The translations under genes were made by a program, and so were the position numbers. DNA of 64,000 nucleotides from JAPULR01 sp965238215. Lineage in GTDB: Bacteria > Chloroflexota > Dehalococcoidia > Lucifugimonadales > GCA-2712585. The stretch is from assembly GCA_965238215.1 (NCBI GenBank), contig OZ250180.1, positions 2,976,001 to 3,040,000 of the forward strand. The letters run 5' to 3'. Positions within the stretch are counted from its first letter, which is position 1. Every line of letters starts with the position of its first letter. A model generated the notes under the pieces. The model saw nothing but the letters and a program-made list of their open reading frames with translations, did not search any database and had not been told where the DNA came from. Positions 15,177 through 23,700 of the stretch are shown piece after piece.

Positions 15177-18100
15177 TTGATGGAGACCAGCACTAAGATC
15201 GCTGCAATTCTCCGGGCAGTATCAGTGAAGTGCTGCACCTCCTCCGGTCGCAACGCCCTTCCCAAAACGCCGCGCTCCCGGTAAGAGAGCCACTTTTTGA
15301 GCACCTGGTAGCCACCCAGCTTGTAGCGCCATACGACGGCCGGCACGTTGCGCCAGTGGGCGCGACCGTTGAGGTAGATGTCAAAGGTGGTGTCGCCGAG
15401 GGCGCTTGCATCACTGCCTAGAGCCACCCGGTCCTCCGCCGTGTACGGACGCTCCACGACGCGCCCCTGGCCCGGCATGACGGCCTTCCCTTGCCCGAAA
15501 TGCCCCCAGCCCGCCGTCAAAGAGAAGTCGTCCGCGGACATGTTGCCGCCGTCAGTCGTGGATGGCACGGCGATGGCGGTCATCTCCGGCTGAAGCGCGC
15601 CCGTCGTGACGCCTGGTACAGGCGTTTCCGAGTCAAGGAGCGCCGCAAGCTCCCGGCCCCTGGCGGCTGAGGCTTTCAGTTCATCTGTAGCCCCTGGCGT
15701 ATCGCCGTCCGGCCAGCCGTGCAGGGGGATGCGAGGCCACTCCATTCTCAGGGCGCCAGCGTTGGCCTTCCGGTAGGAGGGATCGTGGAGGATGGCCAAG
15801 ATGTGGTGGAACAGGTCCTCCACCCCCAGGCCCAGGCGGTCAAGGTAGCGCAGGGCCGCGTCCGACAGGTTGGAACAGCGCTGCTCTCCGTCGCGGTCGA
15901 GGGACAGGCCTTCTTCGCATAGCCAGATAGGAAAGCAAGAGACGTTTCGGTCCATTAGGTCGTAGCAACCCATGTCCCTGATCACTTGTGGTGGAGACCA
16001 TTCTCGACGCGGCTTCTGTTGTGAAACCAAGGCGATGTTGCCATCGAATACATGAGGTCTGTAGTCCGCGCTTGGCCGAGCTAGAAGACCCGCTTCTTTT
16101 TCCCAATACAGCCAACGTCTATCAAATGGCCTAAAGGAGTATGGGATGAATCCATCTTCGCGGGGCTTCCGATTCAGACGCTCCTCACGTACCTCTTGCG
16201 CACTGCGTCGAATAGAAGAAGTCGTTTTCATCGCGACGGGATAGCGTCTCGCAATTTCTTCATGACCCAGTTCTGGGTTGAAGTAATCATCGATTCTCGA
16301 TTTGAGACGGTCCAGGTCGATGTCAACGAGAAATGCATCCCTGTTGGTAACCACACCAGGAAAATATTCTGGAATCAGGTCCGGTAGCTGTGGCCAGTCA
16401 GACCATCCACCGCTTACGGTCACAGGTGCAAAGGGCAGACCAAGAGGCAGGGTCGGCACAAAGGAGTTGTACAGAGCAGATGGCTCCTCATCGGCAGTCG
16501 CGGTCAGGTCGGAGAGCTTGGCCTGTCCCCACAGGTTACGGAAGCCGACCTCCTTTGCGGGACTGTGGTCGGCCTTACGCACCAGGGTGGTAATCGCCGT
16601 CCCCACCTGGATGCCCACCGGATCGCCCGGCATGGAGAAAATGCTTGGGTCTGGCGCGCCTTCGGGAGTCGTCTTCCCAGTCTTGTACTTGTCGCCGTTG
16701 AGGTTGTCAATGCGGACAGCGTCAAAGGCCTCCAGAAATCGCTCCCTCATGCCAGTGAAGGAGAGGCCGTCCAGCCAGGAGTAGTTGGAGATGAAGCACA
16801 CCACGCCCCGGCCCGTCATCTCTGCAATGCGACGCTCCGCCATGCGGAAGAAGCGCACGTACAGGTCGTTCAGCCCCTGGCCCTCCGGCCTACGCACACG
16901 TTTTGTGGTCCGATAGGCCGTGGTGAGTTCACGCTCTTCTTCGACCGCCATGCCTGCAAAGCCGTTGTATGGGGGATTGCCCAGGATGACCAGGACCGGC
17001 GTATCCCGCTTCACCCTCTCGGCACGGTCCCGCTCCTCCTCAAGCTCGGGGAAGGGCAGCGGCTTCTGTACGCTTGGCTCCCAGCCGGTGAGGGCATTGG
17101 TGAGGTACACTCCGGCCCTCCCCGTTCCATCGTCGGAGAGGGGGGCGTCCAGCGCCTGCATGGTCAGCCCCACCTGCATATGCGACACGACAAAGGGCGC
17201 AGGCATGATCTCGAACCCGAACACCCTCTCGGTGGCCGCTTGCTTCACTCGCGCCCCAGTTAGTGCGCCAAGGCCCTTGCCCCGGAGGTTGACGGCGATG
17301 CGACGCAGCACCTCGGCGAGGTATGTCCCTGTGCCGCAGCAGGGGTCGAGGACGTAGACGTTCTCGGCAGCCAGACCGTCGGCGATGCCCAGATCCTCCT
17401 TCAGCGCCATGTCCACCCGTGCGACCATGTATCGCACGACCTCGGCGGGCGTGTACCAGACGCCCAGCTGCTTGCGCAGGTCGGGGTCGAAGGCCTCTAG
17501 GAAGGGCTCGTAGAAGTATGGCACGGCCTCCCCGGCGTCGAAGCGGTCGAAGAATGCCGCGCGGTCGACCCTGTCCAAGGCCGCGGCCGTCCAGTCCAGT
17601 AGCTCGACAAGGCCCAGAGGCTGCAACTGCGTTGGCGAGGACAGCTGCTGGAACAGAGCGCGAAGGATGGGCGCTCTCAGGTGCCATACAGAGGTGCGCC
17701 AGTCAAAGGGGCCGCTGGGAGGCGGTTGTCTGGCGTGCCCACAGCACCCAGGCTGAGAAGACGCCGTAGAAGAGGGTCTGCACCAGCGTGGAGCGGAAGA
17801 AGGCCGCGCCCCGATCGCCCTCGAAGCGGACTCCCAGGGCCTCCTCCAGAGCGGAGCGGACGGCCCGCAGGGAGGACGCGTCCCCGGCAACCTCCACCCT
17901 TGCTAGCCCGTCCCTGGCGTAGGACGCCAGGAGCCACGCCAGGTCCCTCGGCTCCACGATGGCGGCAGTGTGGGAGAGCGCCCGGCACAAGTACTCCCCC
18001 AGGCCGGCGCCCATGTTCCGGGCGAAGGCCCGGGGCTTCTCCAGCTTTGCCTCAAACTCCTGCTCAGACTCCGAAAGTCGAAACGCCTCCAGCTTTAAGG

Positions 18101-18518
18101 GGTTGCCCTTGGTGTCCTCGCTCACCAGCACGAAATCCCTCGTGTTTGTGACCAGCACCAGTCCGTATCGACCCCAGTAGCGGCTGACCTGGTCGCTCGA
18201 AGCCGTCAGCCAGGCATCGTCGCCTGAGGGTTTAACCTCCACGACACCTCTCTCAGGAACCTGGCCCGGACGCGGCGCTCCCTTCTGCACCTGCCGCTTG
18301 GCGTACAGTCCTAAGTCCGGGTGGCCCGCTCCTTGCTCGGCAAGCTCGCTTACGCAAAACACCTGGGGCTTGAGCGCGCCGCCGACGGCGTTGAGCAGGT
18401 TGGTCAGGGCCGGATAGTACGACCGCTCACCGGTGGCCCCACCCGACGCCCGGATGCGGCGCAAGTCTGAGAAATACTCCTCGACTGCCGTTGTCAGTTT
18501 GGTTGTGGTTGTGGACAT
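15173..18518 (-). pseudogene. Type ISP restriction-modification enzyme, split by one frameshift
   Basis: The N-terminal frame (18518-17703, 271 aa) and a long frame running to 15173 together cover one protein of about 1115 codons. The interval is 3346 bp, one base more than a multiple of three, and the switch lies near a CCCC/TTT run at about 17705-17711. The N-terminal part holds a nuclease-like pattern (HPDLGLY...GVVEVK). The long part holds N6-adenine methylase motif I (DPCCGTGTYLAEVL) and motif IV (NPPYNGFAG), then a target-recognition-like region. Type ISP enzymes combine modification and cleavage in one chain. The first 60 or so residues of the long frame's open stretch are out-of-frame shadow. 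It may be a real inactivating mutation, a phase-variable tract or a sequencing error. Preceded by HigBA, followed by a coupled pentapeptide gene. Confidence 0.8.
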
Positions 18519-18546
18519 CGGCTGAAGTGAAACCTATTTGGATTCC

Positions 18547-18843
18547 CTACGAAGTAGGCAGGGGCTGGTACCGCTCGACCCGTATTCTGTCTTCACTCTT
18601 GCGCGCTTGAGCAAGGTCGTATGCAGTCTGACGGCTCAACCAGAAATCTGCGCTGGACCATCCGGCCTTCTCTAGACGGATGGCCATGTCGGGCGAGATC
18701 GACGCGTGACCGTTCAATACCCGCGAAAGGGTATGACGGGCAACCCCCAGAACCTCCGCTGCCTCTGTAACGCTTAGGCCAAGAGGGTCCAAACAGTTCT
18801 TCCTGACGCTGCGACCTGGATGGGGCGGATTCTTCATAGGCAT
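18547..18843 (-). CDS. higA: HigA-type antitoxin (XRE family)
   Basis: 98 residues from the ATG at 18843, preceded at seven bases by AGGAG; an upstream ATG at 18858 overlaps the higB stop but lacks this site. The protein starts MPMKNPPHPGRSVRK, then LGLSVTEAAEVLGVARHTLS with recognition helix and NGHASISPDMAIRLEKA, the standard HigA/VapI XRE fold. HigA binds and neutralises HigB and represses the operon promoter in known systems. It lies 28 bases before the type ISP gene on the same strand, so the antitoxin and the restriction enzyme are probably on one transcript. Confidence 0.9.
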   Translation of the reverse strand: MPMKNPPHPGRSVRKNCLDPLGLSVTEAAEVLGVARHTLSRVLNGHASISPDMAIRLEKAGWSSADFWLSRQTAYDLAQARKSEDRIRVERYQPLPTS

Positions 18844-18857
18844 GGTCTCTCTCCTCA

Positions 18858-19136
18858 TTAGTGGTAATCTACGAGATCTACGTCGTGCACGTCGCCAGCT
18901 TCAAACCTAAAGGTGATCCGCCAGTTGCCAGTAATCGAAATGCTCCACAATCCTCTTCGGTCCCCTCTGAGTGGATGCAGTCTGTACCCTGGCAGATCGA
19001 GATCGCTCGGCTTGCCGGCGGCATCCAGGTCTGCCAGGGCGAGGGTGATTCGTTCCAATTGGTCGGCGGCTATTCTCCTGGGGTCGTCTCGTTGATAGAG
19101 CCGCCTCAACCCTCGATGGTGAAACGAACGGATCAT
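18858..19136 (-). CDS. higB: HigB-type toxin (RelE superfamily)
   Basis: 92 residues, starting MIRSFHHRGLRRLYQRDDPR and ending FRFEAGDVHDVDLVDYH. The closing block with GNWRITFRFE and the final DYH are hallmarks of HigB killer proteins, ribosome-dependent mRNA endonucleases. The internal motif LPGYRLHPLRGDRRGLWSI is also typical. The ATG at 19136 is preferred over one at 19193 because a strong promoter sits between them. The toxin gene precedes the antitoxin gene, the usual hig order. The higA ribosome binding site immediately follows the higB stop. Confidence 0.9.
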   Translation of the reverse strand: MIRSFHHRGLRRLYQRDDPRRIAADQLERITLALADLDAAGKPSDLDLPGYRLHPLRGDRRGLWSISITGNWRITFRFEAGDVHDVDLVDYH

Positions 19137-19142
19137 GAACTG

Positions 19143-19171
19143 ATTATACCGTGTGCCGGTACAGCTATCAA
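19143..19171 (-). promoter_or_regulatory. Strong sigma70-type promoter for higBA, probably leaderless
   Basis: On the minus strand, TTGATA (19171-19166) and TATAAT (19148-19143) are separated by exactly 17 bases. The predicted transcription start, about seven bases after the -10 box, falls on the higB ATG at 19136, so higB mRNA may have no 5' leader. Based on consensus match only. Confidence 0.75.
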
Positions 19172-19250
19172 TAGGTTCTTTTGTCTGCCCCACACTGACA
19201 CAGACACATGGCGGTTGCCGGCCGGGGTGTTCAATGGTTACGCTTGAAAC

Positions 19251-19451
19251 ATGGCCCTCTCCGACCGACAGCTACTCGATGCCCTCAGCCGGATATCGTT
19301 CGTCGATTCCACGGAGTTGACGGGCACCCTGGGCAAGCCGCTTGCCACTGTCCATAGATCTCTGACTGGCTTGCTGACCGACGGCATCATCGGGAGGCAG
19401 AGCCACGGCACCGCCCACCAAACTGGACAAAATCAAGAACCTTCACTATGA
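19251..19451 (+). pseudogene. Truncated winged-helix fragment
   Basis: The first 55 residues (MALSDRQLLDALSRISFVDS, TVHRSLTGLLTDGIIGRQSHG) form a predicted winged HTH and align in layout with residues about 108-160 of the replication-relaxation-like protein at 38.8 kb (LEDALLLLSAIPLATMKEL, LKARLKKLYQQGLVDSASH). After SHGTAH the similarity stops and the frame ends within 11 residues. I read it as a 3'-truncated copy of that gene family. It is divergent from higBA. Confidence 0.45.
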
Positions 19452-19595
19452 GGTTCGTCTTAGACCTGTAGCTAGACCCTGCTCCCCACTCCGTTCGGCG
19501 TTAACCCACCGCGAGCGGCGAAGCAGGTGTTGACGTCAAACTTTCCTGTAACTACTCTTGCGTAGTATGGTGAAGGGCGACTGCGCTTCCACTAG

Positions 19596-19877
19596 ACGTG
19601 TGATCATGCCAAGAATAGGGCAAACCTTCCAGCACACAGCCTCAGCTTCGAGGCCGTGGTCTTCGTGTTTGGCGATCCCATGTCTGCGACGCGGGAAGAC
19701 CCGTATCCATATGAGCAACGGTGGCGATCCATCGGCATGGTGGGCACTCAAATCGTGATGGTAGTCCACACTCGGCCCGACTTTGACACGGAGACCCGCG
19801 AAGAGATCAGACGCATCATTGCCGCACGTAAGGCAAGGAGACGTGGGAGGGAGGCCTATGAAGAAGGACATTACTGA
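19596..19877 (+). pseudogene. brnT: BrnT-type toxin lacking a start codon
   Basis: The translated segment DHAKNRANLPAHSLSFEAVVF, then FGDPMSATREDPYPYEQRWR, IGMVGTQIVMVVHT and IIAARKARRRGREAYEEG follows BrnT ribonuclease toxins throughout, including the C-terminal A-R-K-A-x-R-x-E-R/x-x-Y signature. However, the codon before the family's usual start region is TAG (19593-19595), and no ATG or GTG occurs in frame until GTG 19656, which would remove about 20 N-terminal residues. The toxin is therefore probably inactive or N-terminally truncated. Its stop overlaps the intact brnA gene. A non-standard start codon is the other possibility. Confidence 0.7.
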
Positions 19878-20154
19878 CCTTCCATCAGACGCACAGGCGC
19901 AGATTCAGGTGTTGGAGGCTTTACCGGACGACCAAATCGACACGACCGACGCCCCGGAGATTCTCGACTGGTCCGATGCCAGGCGCGGGGTCCTCCATCG
20001 GCCAGTGCAGCAACAGATTGCGCTGAGGCTCGACGCAGACATCATAGCCCGGTTAAAGGCCCGTGCTCGTGGCGGTCGCGGATACCAGACGGACATCAAT
20101 GGAGCGCTTCGCGAGCATGTCCACAGGACGGCCCGTTCCGCAAGCTATCCATGA
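19858..20154 (+). CDS. brnA: BrnA-type antitoxin
   Basis: 98 residues from ATG 19858, nested in the 3' end of the brnT remnant (overlap of 20 bases, as in other brnTA operons). The C-terminal half, HRPVQQQIALRLDADIIARL then KARARGGRGYQTDINGALRE, is the ribbon-helix-helix of BrnA antitoxins, with the Y-Q-T-D-I-N/L-A-L signature. BrnA neutralises BrnT and represses the operon. Since the toxin looks disabled, this could be an orphan antitoxin that still protects against related toxins or acts as a repressor; inference only. Confidence 0.8.
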   Translation: MKKDITDLPSDAQAQIQVLEALPDDQIDTTDAPEILDWSDARRGVLHRPVQQQIALRLDADIIARLKARARGGRGYQTDINGALREHVHRTARSASYP

Positions 20155-20326
20155 TTGCCGGTTCCGGTGACGGGCTGACAAGGAACTTGAATGAGGTGGG
20201 CTGCCGTGGTGGGACGAGTGTTTAACACCATCCATCTTCATTAGGTATTGGCGCAATTTGTTGCCTGGTATTGCACGGCGCAGTTGTCGACGTCCTGCCG
20301 TCAACTAATGAGACACGAGGAGTGAA

Positions 20327-20635
20327 ATGAATCTGGAGGGCAGATTCCAGCAAGAGATGCTGAGGATTTACGAGGAAACGATGCAGTTTGGCTACTATCC
20401 CAACTGCTTTCTAAGGATGGTGGTGGATCGGGGTGGTGGATCGGCAGCCAAATACTTGCTCGGCCGCGATAAGCTGTCGGATGGATTTGTACGATTGTGG
20501 GAGGAACAACGTCTTGACGTCTCAGTCGAGGCACTCGCGCTCCGGGATCCGTGGAGGGCCTTGTTTGCCCACGAAGAGTTCGCTGAAGCCCAGCGGCGTC
20601 TTGATGGAGCGAGATATGACTTTAGAGTGTCTTGA
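20327..20635 (+). CDS. Small protein of unknown function next to the DUF4011 helicase
   Basis: 102 residues with a good GAGGAG ribosome binding site eight bases before ATG 20327. The sequence (MNLEGRFQQEMLRIYEETMQ, FGYYPNCFLRMVVDRGG, AAKYLLGRDKLSDGFVRLWE) is a soluble mixed helix protein; the pattern YYPxxFLxMVxxxGGxxAAxxLL looks conserved and I have the impression of similar small ORFs in bacterial defence neighbourhoods. No function known to me. It precedes the giant helicase-nuclease by about 150 bases on the same strand and may be co-transcribed. Confidence 0.7.
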   Translation: MNLEGRFQQEMLRIYEETMQFGYYPNCFLRMVVDRGGGSAAKYLLGRDKLSDGFVRLWEEQRLDVSVEALALRDPWRALFAHEEFAEAQRRLDGARYDFRVS

Positions 20636-20791
20636 TCATGCCTAGTCCAACAGTGATTCAAGAACGATCTCCAATCCATGCGGTCGAGACGAACGGAAGG
20701 AAAACGCGAATATGGCCCTTACAGTGACAAACATGGAAGACGGTCAATACCCCGACGCGAGATCTATATGCGACGCCGGGTCTCCCTAGCG

Positions 20792-23700
20792 ATGGAAATG
20801 AAATCTGAAACCGACATCAGGGAGAGAATAGAAAGCTCGCGGAAGGAGCTCCTTGACCTCAGCCTCCGGAACGCCTTGCTCAACTACCGCCCGTTGAGGG
20901 CAAGGGGGGTAGAGGTCGTAGGCGAGAACGCCTCACAGGTTTTCGACACGCTGGTGAACGACAAACGGTCCATGACCTTCCAATCCATCGGGAAAGACGA
21001 AGCCTATGGCACCTTTGGTTTCGGTGGGGATGAATCCGATCGCGCACCTTCAGTGGACCAAAAGAACCGCAGACTACAGACCGGCGAAACGACGACAGCC
21101 TTGCAAAAGCGGTTGTTGAACACCTACAGGCTAGCTAACACCGCCATCGAAGAAACGGGGGTCAACACACTGTTTTTGGGCTTGGGAATGCTACGATGGT
21201 ACGAGTCGGACTCCAGCCAAGAGGAACGACTGGCGCCCTTGGTATTGGTCCCAGTCCGATTGGAGCGCACCGGCGTCCGTGCCCGTTTCAGCCTTGTATA
21301 CACTGGGGATGACCTGGGAGTGAACCTCTCGTTGTTAGAAAAGGCTCGCGAGGACTTCTCCCTAAATCTGCCAGGGCGAGATGCGCTGGAACCTTTGGAC
21401 GGGCAGGACATCGACGCAGCCGGTTACATCGCGCAAGTCGAGGAGCTTCTCCATCAGTCAGCACCCAACCGATGGAGTGTGGAGCCAGACCGGATAGTCC
21501 TGGGGTTCTTCTCCTTTAACAAGCTGTTGATGTATCTGGACCTCGGGCTTCCCTCGGTCATTGACAACGAAACAATCAGCGCCTTGTTCGGAGACGACGG
21601 GTTTACGGAGCCTCAGTCCACCATTGGCAACTATGAGAGTCTGGACGATCGGCTCAAACCCGGCGACGTATTCCACGTGCTCGACGCCGATTCGTCTCAG
21701 GTCTTGGCAATCCACGATGCCGGACGGGGACGCAACATGGTGATTCAGGGGCCGCCCGGAACCGGCAAGTCCCAGACCATCGCCAACATCATTGCCGAAG
21801 CTGTCGCACAGGGCAAACGTACGCTGTTCGTGTCCGAAAAGATGGCTGCCTTGGAGGTCGTCAAACGCCGTCTGGACCACATCGGCTTAGGAAACGCATG
21901 CCTGGAGCTGCACAGTCACAAAACTAACAAGCGGGAAACACTGAACGAATTGAGGCGTACTCTGAACCTCTCCCCTCAGATGACCGTGACCGACGGTTTA
22001 GGCGGAAGCCTGTTGGAGCAGCTCTCCCGGACCAGAAGCCAACTCAATGAATATGCTGATGCGGTCAACGATCTCGTAGGGAGAAGTGGCGTTGCACCTT
22101 ACGATGCTTTCGGAGAACTGTTGGTCCTCGACTATGACAAGACAGCCAATGCCATCGCCCGAAGGAAGATACCCGACATTTCCAAATGGAGCGGAGCGGA
22201 TTTCCAACGCAAGCGGGAAATTGTCGAGGACTTGCGTCTACGGTTGCACAACTGCGGGGTTCCCAACCTGCATCCTTTCTGGGGAAGCCGTCTGCGGCTT
22301 CTGCTTCCAGATACTCGAACAGAATTGCAGGTTAACATTGAGACCACCCTATGCCAATTGTCACGAGTAACTACGGCTTGTAAAGATCTGGCCGACGCTA
22401 CTCAACTGGCGTGCCCCGAGACTGTCTCAGCATCGTACGATCTGTTGACGGCCTCCCAACGCGTCGTCGGTGCCCCAGACACCACCAGGCTGAACCTGAA
22501 AGACTCTCGCTGGGAATCCACCGGCCGGACAATCTGGGACCTGGTGGAGGCAGGAGTTCAGTGGCAGTGGATGCGAGGGACTCGCATTCACTGCACAACG
22601 GACGCATTGCAAGATTTGGTCAACAGCTCAGGAGCGCTGGCCAATACCATGCGCCTGGACCAGCCGGTGTCTGTTTCCGAGGCCGCCGACCTGCTGTCCG
22701 CCGCGAAATGTGCGTCAGGAGCACCGGACACCGACAGATTGGATCTGTACGCTCCCCAGTGGGAGTCTAACGCGGAACGCATCCAGCAACTTCTGACAAA
22801 AGGGTTGAAATGGAAGCGGATTCGCACGGAGCATGATTCGGTCCTGTTGCCACATGCTTGGGAAAGCGATTTTCAACATGCCAGGTTAGCTCTCAACACG
22901 GACGGCCGTAGTCTCTTGAAGCGACTGTTCTCCTCAGACTACAAGCAAGCTAAGAAACAGCTGGCCGCAGCTATGCGTGCCGTGTTGCCGCGCGGGATAG
23001 ACCGGCAAATCTCCCTAATCGACGCCATCGGCGAGGAACAACGGCTTCGGGCTGAAATCAACGGACAGTATGTGGACATTGTCCCTGCGATAGGACGCTT
23101 CTGGAACGGGCACGAGACCGACTGGGAAGCCATCGAACCGGCCATCCGGTGGTGGCTCACTGTTCTGACCGACGTTGCTGCCGACCGGGTGCCGTCTGGG
23201 ACAATACAATTGCTACGAAAGCTGGAGGCTCGTCGGCTGGACCCCGCGGCCATGAAACCGATGATTGAGACTCTAAGCTCCTCTATAGCCCGGCACGAAG
23301 CATGTGCCCAGGAATTAAAGGAAGTGCTGGATGTGGCGGACGGCGCCAAAGAAGACGGCTCGCACGACATCTCCCATCTTCCCTATGAGCAGCAACGGCA
23401 GCTTATCTCTCTATTGCTTGGACAATGCCCGCCGGGAAACCACGACAAAGCCAAGCCGGAAGGACAGGCAATTCCGAGTGTGTGGAAGACCGCTGAGGAG
23501 TTAAAGAACGAAATAATGCGCCTGCACAGGGACGTCGGACCGGTTCTGGGCAGCCACTGGAACCGCCTCGACACCAATTGGGAGGCCATAGCCCCCGCTG
23601 TTGTGTGGTGGCTCGAAGTGCTTGCCGAAGCGTCAGCGGGCAACATCACCGAAGGCGCCGTTAGCCACTTGCAAGTATTGACGAGAGAGACCGGAACTGG

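Noticed and set aside
16565..17263. 232-aa plus-strand open frame inside the type ISP gene.
   Set aside because: It is antisense to a frame with clear methylase motifs and has only low-complexity Gly/His/Arg-rich translation; a shadow caused by high GC content.
7219..18518. Possible DISARM, BREX or Zorya assignment for the defence genes.
   Set aside because: The hallmark partners (DrmA/DrmB/DrmC, PglZ/BrxC, ZorAB) are absent; only generic helicase and methylase parts are shared.
22411..22770. Plus-strand 119-aa frame inside the DUF4011 gene.
   Set aside because: Out-of-frame shadow in a long, well-supported gene.
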